64,000 bases of DNA, taken from contig NW_026516269.1 of NCBI RefSeq assembly GCF_025602895.1, forward strand, positions 62,001-126,000, read 5' to 3'. Below are positions 32,782 to 40,579 of the stretch, in pieces. Each line of letters opens with the position of its first letter. The first letter of the stretch is position 1. A program made the position numbers and the translations under genes. The stretch comes from Polychytrium aggregatum. Taxonomy: Eukaryota; Chytridiomycota; Chytridiomycetes; Polychytriales. The notes beneath the pieces were generated by a model. That model had not been told where the DNA came from. It did no database searches and worked only from the letters and a program-made list of their open reading frames with translations.

Positions 32782-34096
32782 TTACAGCAGCAGCTTTTCC
32801 TGATACCCCACGGCCTTCATTCGATCGCCCTGCTGTCGGTATCGGCGAAATGCCTCTCGCAGCTGGGCAGGGGTGATGGCGCCTTCTTCGCCCCACTCTT
32901 CCATGACGTCCTTTGCTGTGATTGAGAAACCAGCAATTGTGAATGTTGGCCAACAGAACAGGTCGATAGAGAACACCATGGATCAAACGATTTGTCGTCG
33001 CCAGGGTGCCTCTTTGGAGTGAAGCGTTTTTTGTGCTGGCAGCGCTGGAAGCGCTGGAAGCAAAACAGCGACCGCCCTCGACAAGCCAGAGCTGGACATG
33101 CAGCCTGAGCGACAGCGATCGCTGCACCATCGTTTCCACCGGTGTTGCCACAGATAAAGCCTTCTTACCTAGCTCGACCAGCTCGCCGACAAAGAGCTTT
33201 CCGGCTCCTTGCACAATTGTCAAGACGCTTTGTTGTGGGGGGTGGCCGATGATGTTCTGGATGAACTGTGAAGGGCAAAAGCAGAGCCCGTCAGGACGGG
33301 GATCGTTCTTTGGACCTATTGGGTGTGGCTACGTAGAAGGGTGATCTGGATAAATATGCCTACCTTTCTGCACGTTGATTTGTTGATGACCGATCGTCTA
33401 TAGACCTCGTATCGGTCGAGCTCCTCGGGATTGAGAGCAAAGCTATCGAGGAGCGACCTGTGGTTCCCAGAAGTGAGCAGTGACCCAATAAGCTTGCAGG
33501 AGCAGAGCAATTCGCAAAGAGATCATAGGAGGAGGACGATGATGATGGGGGCCATACTTCATCGCATCGGCGTTCTTGGCGACAGATGGCAGAACCAAAA
33601 TATCTTCATAGTCTTCCTCATCATCAATAACATCGTCCTTCTTCTCATCTTCCTGAGAAGCCCCAGGAGCGAGGGGCTGAGGGGTCGATCCGTCTGCGTT
33701 TGGTAGTGCAAGCCCCGATGTCGATGCGGCCGGCGGCTGTGAATCGAGATGAGAGGATGCTGGCGGAGGCTGGAGATCATCCGGGGGCTCGGACTTGTTG
33801 TCCTGCTCCTCCTGTGCCGACAAAACACTCGACTGGCGCTTGGGCTTGGTTGTCTTGGGCTTTTGGATACCCTTGGGTGTGAAGGGAGTCGAGGGCAGCG
33901 ACGAGGCAGAGGCGGCCGATCCGCTGCCGGGGACGGCCAGCGACGGACCGGAGGTTGTCGACGAAGAAGCGGCCGCCAGATCAGATTTGCGGGGCCGACC
34001 CAGCTTTGTGGGTGGCTTCGGCGTGCCCGAAGGGTCCTTCGAGGATGTAGATTTCCGGGGCTTTTTGGTCGGAGGCGTCGACACCGGGAGATCCAT
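32782..34096 (-). CDS. TAF11: TFIID subunit TAF11 (histone-fold)
   Basis: Four exons join in phase to 287 residues: 34096-33558, 33457-33364, 33265-33169 and 32915-32782. The first 180 residues are Ser/Pro/Lys-rich with an AT-hook-like KLGRPRKS and an acidic patch (DDVIDDEEDYEDI). The conserved C-terminal histone fold reads PEELDRYEVYRRSVINKSTC, IQNIIGHPPQQSVLTIVQGA, GKLFVGELVELAKDVMEEWG and ITPAQLREAFRRYRQQGDR, the TAF11 pattern (RYE.FRRS, FVGE.VE.A, L.P..LREA.RR). In TFIID it pairs with TAF13 and contacts TBP/TFIIA. Intron sizes are 100, 98 and 253 nt. Confidence 0.92.
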
Positions 34097-34260
34097 GGCG
34101 AGTGCGGCTGGATAGGAGGGGACGGCAGAGCCGAAGGTTGATGCTGACGGGAAACGCGAGCTTGAGCAAGTCAAGCGCCTGGATCGCCCGCGCATCGAGG
34201 ATCTGACCGGCGGCTGCTGGTTCTCACGGACTCGCTTGCAGCACTCCAGGCGGTCCACTT

Positions 34261-34515
34261 GAGGTGATGCGCCGTGCCAGCGATTGTCCGTTTGTTTCTA
34301 GGCGCTGAATACACCCATCTATCGCTGCACTGCGGCACTTGAGACCCAGCTGCTGGAGAGTGTGGAATCGCGATGCCAATGCGACGCACAACATGATCTC
34401 ATCGCGCAGCCCGATTGTGGAGGCCAGAGAGCGACCTTTGCTCGCTCGGAAGCTGCCGAGGTGATCGTTTTTCGCTGCATATGGCTTTGTTTGACGCATA
34501 CTACGCTCTCATGAG
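34261..34515 (+). mobile_element. Decayed Fanzor/DD34E transposon fragment (relic C)
   Basis: GTGTGGAATCGCGATGCC near 34361 encodes VWNRDANATHNMI, aligned with VWNRDVNAARNMI, the RuvC-III segment of the intact Fanzor. It continues through IVE...RP to the region after the stop (GGCTTTGTTTGACGCATAC near 34483). Just before it, TGAATACACCCATCTATCG then CTGCACTGCG matches the transposase-side sequence of relic B, so this too is a deletion product. Terminal repeats are no longer recognisable. Confidence 0.8.
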
Positions 34516-34559
34516 GTATAGCGAAGACCTCCCGTTAGCTCATGTGTAGAGTGTCGAGC

Positions 34560-35684
34560 TCAGGGTTCTATCGGCACCTCGAGAATCACCAATCTCCCAG
34601 CCAGACTCTCATATTCGTAGGACAGATTCGAGAGGCGATAGCGCACGAGCCGAGCTCTGGCGCTTCTCTCTTGTGAGCTCAGAGCCGCCAGCTGGTTCTG
34701 CAGCCGGTCTACCCGACACCACAGTTGGGACTCAAGCCTGGCGAGGTTTTCGGCCATGTCTGCCAGTGCCACCTGCTGGGCCTCGAGTGCCTGAAGCTTG
34801 GACGCCTTGAAGCTGGAGAGATTCACGTCGAGGGGCCCAAAGAGGATGAGCTCCCCGGCCTCGACCCCAGCTTCTGCTGGAAGTGTCTCGGCAAGGCTCC
34901 CGAGAAGGGCGTTGGCGACATCGATGTGGTCCCGGCTCCGGTTGGAGAACTCGATCCTGTTAAGCACCAGGATCTGGTTTCGGAAGTAACGATCGATTTC
35001 TTCGGGGTGCAGAGCGACCTTGAGCGACCGCAGGGCTTGGCGCAAGTTACGAGTCGCTTCACTCATCATATGGGCAGAGTTGCGGATCTGTGGCAAGTGG
35101 TCCCGCGTCTTTGCCATCTCGGATTCAATCAGGTCCAGCTCTTGGAGAATGGCTTGGTTTTCGGGATGATCGGGCGTGGGCGGCGCAAAATGGCTGTCCA
35201 GCAGAGCCAGTAGATCCATAACGAGCGAATCGAAGCGAGCCCGTTCGGCATCAAGTTCGGCAGCCTCGACTGTCGCCGACTGGAGCATCGCCCGCAGAAC
35301 CTCGAGCTGCTCTTGGCGTTGTTGGTATTGCTGCTCGAGCCTGAATTTCGACTTTTGCGACTCCTCGATGAGGCTGCCCCGAGTGCCGGCCAAAAGGGTC
35401 TGGAGTTTGGTGAAGGAAAGGCGCTGCAAGCGACGGAGGAGACGAGACTCATCCGAAACAGCCGAGTCGAGCCGAGAGAGGGCAACTTGACCCGACCGGA
35501 CTTGGTCGCGGATGCCCTGGAGAATACCGCGCTGCTGTTCTTGGATGGCCGGGACGTTGCCAAGCGCATTTAGGGCAGAGACGATGGCCATGTATGCTTG
35601 GAGGAAAGGGGGCACTGGCTGGGCCATGACGGGATGGCGAGGCAAGGCTGCGTCAATAAGCGTTGCTTGATTCAGGTATGACAC
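34560..35684 (-). CDS. Coiled-coil protein of unknown function
   Basis: A single exon of 374 residues (ATG 35684, or possibly the internal Met at 35627). The central and C-terminal parts are almost entirely heptad-patterned helix: SKFRLEQQYQQRQEQLEVLR, ERARFDSLVMDLLALLDSHF and the C-terminal ARLESQLWCRVDRLQNQLAA. No catalytic motif, TM helix or zinc site is visible. It is flanked by transposon fragment C downstream and the full transposon upstream. A structural or complex-assembly role is inference; I do not recognise the family. Confidence 0.7.
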   Translation of the reverse strand: MSYLNQATLIDAALPRHPVMAQPVPPFLQAYMAIVSALNALGNVPAIQEQQRGILQGIRDQVRSGQVALSRLDSAVSDESRLLRRLQRLSFTKLQTLLAGTRGSLIEESQKSKFRLEQQYQQRQEQLEVLRAMLQSATVEAAELDAERARFDSLVMDLLALLDSHFAPPTPDHPENQAILQELDLIESEMAKTRDHLPQIRNSAHMMSEATRNLRQALRSLKVALHPEEIDRYFRNQILVLNRIEFSNRSRDHIDVANALLGSLAETLPAEAGVEAGELILFGPLDVNLSSFKASKLQALEAQQVALADMAENLARLESQLWCRVDRLQNQLAALSSQERSARARLVRYRLSNLSYEYESLAGRLVILEVPIEP

Positions 35685-36088
35685 AATAGATGTACGAGTC
35701 GGATGATGCTGCCGATGCCGCTCGTTTGGCTGGAGTAGTCCAGGGGCCGGGGTTTGAATGTGGCCAGAGCAAAGTCATGAGGGCAGGAAGCATTCGCACA
35801 GCTAGTCGTCGCTGCGAATCGAGCTGGTGTGGGTGCGACGCCGAAAGTGAAAGCATCGACAGTCCAAGAACCCAGAGGTCGCCCAAGACGAATTCTGGCC
35901 AATCCTCGTTCCGCGCTGTCCGTGCGAACGGCTTGCGAGAACAAAACGGGACAGTAGTGTCCCTGGGTGCCCTTCGCATCAGCCACTGCCTTCAGCGCAG
36001 CGATCTGCAGGCCGCATGGTCAAAGCCATACGATCGTTTCCGGTCTCGGTTGGAGATCGAGTGGCTTTGTTTGTTCGGGGGCAGTCTT
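35685..36088. other. Left flank of the Fanzor transposon
   Basis: No gene recognised. AAAACGGGACAG at 35944-35955 matches the inner 11 bp of the transposon terminal repeat, but nothing around it extends the similarity. Confidence 0.5.
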
Positions 36089-36090
36089 TA

Positions 36091-36116
36091 CAGGCAATCC
36101 AATAAAAAACGGGACA
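36091..36116 (+). repeat. Left terminal inverted repeat
   Basis: It starts CAGGCAATCCAATAAAAAAC and ends GGGACA. Compared with the right repeat it matches at most positions, with the inner AAAAAACGGGACA block identical. Confidence 0.92.
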
Positions 36117-36174
36117 CCCGGGTTTTTGACCATTCATCGAATATTTTGTTACCCAATGTTATCGCGCGCTGGCC

Positions 36175-37097
36175 ATGACCATTCGCCACACATCCGACTT
36201 TCGCACCGCCGCATTGCGATGCTACGCCCTCATCCATAGCCTGCGTAAGGTTGCCTCCATATTCAGTGTATCCAAGAGCACCATCCATCGATGGCACCGA
36301 GGACACAAGCTAACCGAGTCACAGCTCGCAGATCCACTTTCTTTGAGCAGGCATGTCCAGTCATTCGCACCCTGATTGAACAGGACCCGTTCCAGACTGG
36401 TCCTGTGTTGCGGTGCAAGCTCGAGTCCATCCTCCAGAGGAAAGTATCACTCTCACTCTGCTACACTGCCATCCACCGAGCAGGTCTCTCACACAAGAGG
36501 GCAACACACCTCTACAAGTCCAAGCGACTGGATGAGCGAGTGGCACAGTTCAGGGACCAGGTCCGCTCCATCGACCCACGACGATTCGTTTTTGTCGATG
36601 AGACAGGGATCAGGAGATCCATTTTTCCTCTTTACGGATACTCACCGAAGGGTGCTCCGCTTCGCCAGCGCAATCACATGGAACACAAGTCTGTCTCGGC
36701 TGCATTTGCCATCAACCACTCTGGTGTGCTGCATCGCATGTACATCCCCACATCATTCAAGACACACTCGATGGTCGAGTTCTTTGAGCGAGCGAGCTTC
36801 CCAGACGACTCTGTGATTGTGATGGACAATGTCAGCATGCACAAGACACGGGCTGTCCTGGACTGCATCGAGCGCCGAGGATGGTCAGTGATCTTCACCC
36901 CACCTGCTTCACCCGACTTCAATCCCATCGAGAACTTCTTTGGGATTGTGAAGCATCAGTACAGGAAGATGGCAGCGCTGAATGCGTCCGAGGGGTTCAG
37001 AGTCGGGATGGTGACCCTGTTTGAGTCTGCCGTTCGGAGGGTGCTTCCAGATGTCTTCCCACGGCTGATTGAGCGAGCGATGCGCTTCTGGGGTTGA
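36175..37097 (+). pseudogene. DD34E transposase, probably frameshifted
   Basis: Frame 1 from ATG 36175 gives the N-terminal helix-turn-helix (RKVASIFSVSKSTIHRWHRG) but stops at 36373-36375. The catalytic part continues in the -1 frame from about 36340 to 37097: VFVDETGIRRS (first Asp), VIVMDNVSMHKT (second Asp), SPDFNPIENFFGIVK (Glu), with 34 residues between the second Asp and the Glu. Together about 307 codons, near the family norm of 340. The switch falls near the run CCACTTTCTTTG at 36334-36345. A one-base indel is most likely; a programmed -1 shift is an alternative. All three catalytic residues are present. Confidence 0.85.
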
Positions 37098-37214
37098 GTT
37101 CCCTCCAATCAAGCCGCCATTTTCACGCTCAAATCCCTGGCTTGAACCTCTCGGCGATTTTTGAACAGGGTCGCTTCCCCAACCAACCCGCAAAGACGGG
37201 CTCCTGCTCTCGGG

Positions 37215-37220
37215 TATAAA
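37215..37220 (+). promoter_or_regulatory. TATA box candidate for the Fanzor gene
   Basis: TATAAA (context GGGTATAAATGCC) lies 118 bp after the transposase stop and 131 bp before the preferred Fanzor ATG. This fits a separate promoter rather than one transcript for both genes. Confidence 0.5.
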
Positions 37221-37350
37221 TGCCACACCTTCGTCCTGCTGCTTTCTTCCCTCATCTCGCCTTGATCTGATCATCGCGCTATTGTACGATAAAAAAAAAG
37301 TCTCTGCTCTGACCAGTACCACTGGCAGGCATCCAGCATCCTCTGCCCCC

Positions 37351-39723
37351 ATGCCTCCGAAGCGTAAGGGTACCGGTGATGGCCAGCCTCGGCCACCCAG
37401 GCCCAAGAAAGCCAAGTCACAGTCGGAGCCTGTCTCTGGTTCGTATTCTGACCCCACGCATGCTTGTTCGTCTGTTGCTCCGTCGCTCACCACCACTGCT
37501 TCTGCAGATCCAATGGATGTCGATCCCACCGAGCCTGGTCCATCTACTTCCTCGAGTACCGGCAAGCGATGTCCCAAGTGCGATGGCACCGATCACGAAC
37601 GCTGCAACACCAACAAGTGTCCCAAATACCGGCCCCTCAAGAGTTCTGTCGTCCCACTCGTGGATGGAAGGTCATCCGCCCCTCAGTTCAGCTGCTTCAA
37701 GCAGACGATGGATGGCTGTTGTCTCAATCCCGCTCTCCGCGACAAGATCCAGGCCACCGTCGAGGCCATGACCCAGATCCAGTTCGAGGCATCCAGGCTG
37801 CTCAACCTGCACATCCTCCGGTGCATCGAGCAGGATCTTCCCGTCCCCGTCATCTCCAAGTCCACCCCTGCTTTCATCCGCCAATGCTTTAAGATCGTCC
37901 AGGACGGTGCCCTCTCCCCGACCGGGGACAATGAGAAATACAACGAGCATCTGGTCGCTTCCTTTCGCGACTACCAGACCACTCGGCACGCAGACCTGCC
38001 TCCGGCCCCTCGTCTGCCTGATGGTGCTCACAGTCAGCTTCTCACACTGGCTGTCAATGCCTATGCCACCAACCGCACCACCCACCTCGATCTGGCCTAC
38101 TGGCGACTCCTTCGCCGCTTTTGTGCTGCCGTCTTCTCAGCCAACAAGCACAAGCACGAAGCCATCGAGGCCTGTCTCGAGCTCTTCGAGAAACCAGGGC
38201 AGACACCACCCAAGGCCGATCTCGAGTTCCTCTACCCGGACTTTGGCCACGTCCTGGACGAGTTTCGGTACAGCAACGACCAGGACCGCTTCCGGGCCCT
38301 CCATCGCCTCTCACACCATGTGAGAATCCTCGCCCGAGACAAGATGCAGGACGATGTCCACAAGTGGATCGACTGTGACATGCCCGCCCTCCGAGTCACC
38401 GAGCTGCAGCGCCAGGCCAAGCTGGACGAGCTCACTACCAGAGGCATTCCCTCCGACGACAAGAGGTTCACCACGGCCAAGTCTGAGCTCGGCACCACCA
38501 AGTCCAAGATCAACAAGCTGGCATCCAGACTCAAGTGGGCCCTCAAGCAGCTCGCTCTCGACACTCCTCCGGCCGTGTGCACGATGGTTCCTCTGTGCAC
38601 TGCCACGGCCAAGTATGTCAAGATTGACACCGTCGCACTCTGGGAGCTCCTGGGTCCAAAGAAGCGCCTTGGACTCACCAGGGACAAGCTCAAGGAAGAA
38701 GGCGAGGACGGCATCAACAACCAGGATCGTCTCTGGCGCAGTTGCTTCAAGCTGCGTAGTTCCCTCTTCCAAGAGCGGGTCAGGGACAAGAAGCTGTTCA
38801 ACTACGAGATCAGCACCGATGGCATTGGATGCACCATCGGCCTCGTCAAGTTTGTGCGTCGAACCGATCGCACCGAGACCTCCGAGTCTCCTCCGACTGC
38901 CGAGCAGCGTATCCAGGCCCACATCGGTGACCCAGACCCCGGTGGCACCACTTGGATTGGCATCGATCCTGGAGTCGGCTCCATCTTCACGGCGGTCATC
39001 CAAGCACCGGGCCACCAAGACGAGGTAGTCTCGTTCTCCAATGCCCACTACCAGCACATGTGTGGCCATACGTCCAACACCAAGTGGCACAATATCATGA
39101 AGTATCGACTCAGCATCGAGACCTGGATGTCGTCCACCCCCTCGCCCAAGGTGTCGTCCTCGGAGGCTTTCAAGGTCCATCTCACCCATGTCCTGCGACC
39201 GGAGCTGCGAGTGCAGCTCGACTTCCACCTTGGCAAGAAGGCCCGTCACCATCGCTTCACGGGCCACAAGAGGCGCCAAGTGGCCGTCGACAGGATGTGC
39301 AAGGCCGTCCTGAAGCACGCCCCGATACGGACCGATGTGGTGATCGCCTTTGGCAATGCGTCATGGCGTCAAGGCAAGGGCTATGCATCCAGCCCTCGGA
39401 GGCAGCGATTTGCTCAGTACTTTGAGCAGTTCGAGCACCACCGACGCCGTCCCAATCACCATCATGGAAGCGTCAAGGTAGTCTCGACGAACGAGTTCAA
39501 CACCTCACAGGTGTGCTCCAAGTGCCTGGAGCCAGTTCGGCTGGGGGATCTGAAAGCGCCCAGTGTTGCGAATTCCCACTTTGTCAGGAGCTGCAAGAAT
39601 CCCAGCTGCCGGACAGTGTGGAATCGCGACGTCAATGCGGCGCGCAACATGATCACAGTATGCAGGTCGATTGTGGAGATCGGAGAGCGACCGGCGGTCT
39701 TCACTCGGAGGCTGCCAAAGTGA
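37351..39723 (+). CDS. Fanzor (eukaryotic TnpB-like RNA-guided nuclease)
   Basis: 790 residues from ATG 37351 (MPPKRKGTGDGQPRPPRPKK, a nuclear-localisation-like start). The frame is open to an earlier ATG at 37282, but MPPKRK follows the TATA box better. A zinc-knuckle-like CPKCDGTDHERC...CP begins at residue 74. After a helical middle come the RuvC elements: WIGIDPGVGSIFT (Asp539), VVIAFGNASW where TnpB has its second acidic residue (no Glu here), STNEFNTSQVCSKC (Glu715, Cys722, Cys725), CKNPSC (Cys748, Cys753) and WNRDVNAARNM (Asp760). A shifted catalytic Glu just before the TS-x-x-C motif is characteristic of Fanzor. It should cut DNA guided by an RNA from the element's 3' end. No stop, frameshift or obvious intron is seen. 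Confidence 0.93.
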   Translation: MPPKRKGTGDGQPRPPRPKKAKSQSEPVSGSYSDPTHACSSVAPSLTTTASADPMDVDPTEPGPSTSSSTGKRCPKCDGTDHERCNTNKCPKYRPLKSSVVPLVDGRSSAPQFSCFKQTMDGCCLNPALRDKIQATVEAMTQIQFEASRLLNLHILRCIEQDLPVPVISKSTPAFIRQCFKIVQDGALSPTGDNEKYNEHLVASFRDYQTTRHADLPPAPRLPDGAHSQLLTLAVNAYATNRTTHLDLAYWRLLRRFCAAVFSANKHKHEAIEACLELFEKPGQTPPKADLEFLYPDFGHVLDEFRYSNDQDRFRALHRLSHHVRILARDKMQDDVHKWIDCDMPALRVTELQRQAKLDELTTRGIPSDDKRFTTAKSELGTTKSKINKLASRLKWALKQLALDTPPAVCTMVPLCTATAKYVKIDTVALWELLGPKKRLGLTRDKLKEEGEDGINNQDRLWRSCFKLRSSLFQERVRDKKLFNYEISTDGIGCTIGLVKFVRRTDRTETSESPPTAEQRIQAHIGDPDPGGTTWIGIDPGVGSIFTAVIQAPGHQDEVVSFSNAHYQHMCGHTSNTKWHNIMKYRLSIETWMSSTPSPKVSSSEAFKVHLTHVLRPELRVQLDFHLGKKARHHRFTGHKRRQVAVDRMCKAVLKHAPIRTDVVIAFGNASWRQGKGYASSPRRQRFAQYFEQFEHHRRRPNHHHGSVKVVSTNEFNTSQVCSKCLEPVRLGDLKAPSVANSHFVRSCKNPSCRTVWNRDVNAARNMITVCRSIVEIGERPAVFTRRLPK

Positions 39724-39821
39724 TCTGTTTTATTTCTTGTGGCTTTGCTTGACGCAAGCACAGCACATACTACATGTTCATGGAAACGGCTATATTGTCC
39801 CGTTTTTTTCTGAATAAAGTG
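39724..39821 (+). ncRNA. Candidate Fanzor guide-RNA scaffold at the element's right end
   Basis: In TnpB and Fanzor systems the guide RNA comes from the region overlapping the nuclease gene's 3' end and the element terminus. Here the 98 bp after the stop contain a hairpin TGCTTG-ACG-CAAGCA (39746-39760). Relic D keeps it as AGCTTG-ACG-CAAGCT, swapping the outermost pair, and a following CATACTACRYKYTCATGGAA block is also shared. Transcription is not shown; this is inference. Confidence 0.45.
39796..39821 (-). repeat. Right terminal inverted repeat
   Basis: Read inward on the minus strand: CACTTTATTCAGAAAAAAAC then GGGACA. It is followed by TA at 39822-39823. Confidence 0.92.
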
Positions 39822-39823
39822 TA

Positions 39824-40579
39824 GTGCATCTGGTTGATCTCCTTGGACACGCTGTTTGGACATGGGTCGGAACAACGACACTCGCTTCGTTTTGGGTGCC
39901 CTGGAAACGGGCATTTCGCCCTGGTTGAGTACGCCGCCAACATGCCAGCCGTTGTCCACATTGGGCTGCTCGGTCGTCTCCACAATCAGCCTCCACCCGA
40001 CGGTCATGGTTTGTATATCGCTGTTGCTGGGGCGGCATGTTGGATATATCGGATGCGCAGGCTCCAGAATTGGGGAAAGCATTCGATATGGCGCTTCGGG
40101 GAGCAGGGGCGATGTCCTTTGAGAAGCAAAGTTGCGATTTGAGGCGCTGAAGCGACGGAGAATAATAATAATAACAAATGATGCCGATCCAGCAGAAGCA
40201 ATGCCGATCCACCCAAGGCAGCGGCGGTGAGGGACCGTGCCAGTTCATGACACAAGGGTCTGAGTCACATGGGTGGCGGCTTGTGCAGTGATTGATTCTG
40301 GCGCGAATGCCCATCCGATCGATTTGTGCCTTCTGGATGGGGGTTCGGATTCGATCTCGACAGCCAGGTTGCTCCCCCCACCCAGTCCCAGTATCGTGCG
40401 GCAATGCCATCCACCACCCAGGTCATTTTCGCCACCACCCACACTTCCGAGGCAAGCCGAGAGCTGTCGCTGGGTATATCAACCGGCAGCACTTGCCTCT
40501 CTCCTCAATTACCATCTCAGCGAGCCAAGCCCGCAATTGAACCGAGTAGCCCTTTACCACCCTTCATCGACAACCAAGC
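39824..40579. other. Intergenic region upstream of the glycosyltransferase
   Basis: No recognisable gene on either strand; one AATAATAATAATAAC run near 40160. It must contain the glycosyltransferase promoter. Confidence 0.5.

Larger units (their letters stand above)
36091..39821 (+). mobile_element. Tc1/mariner-IS630-class transposon carrying a Fanzor nuclease
   Basis: A 3731-bp element bounded by TA at 36089-36090 and 39822-39823 and by 26-bp inverted terminal repeats. It encodes a DD34E transposase (36175-37097) and then, on the same strand, a Fanzor (37351-39723). TA target duplication, the repeat length and the DD34E triad agree with the Tc1/mariner-IS630 superfamily. Fanzor genes riding in DNA transposons of several superfamilies, including chytrid genomes, are established knowledge. 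The transposase frame appears broken, so this copy may no longer move on its own, while Fanzor looks intact. Confidence 0.93.

Noticed and set aside
35944-35955. AAAACGGGACAG, identical to the inner transposon repeat
   Set aside because: Only 11-12 bp match, no TA-bounded outer part and no internal transposon sequence; chance or an unresolvable relic.
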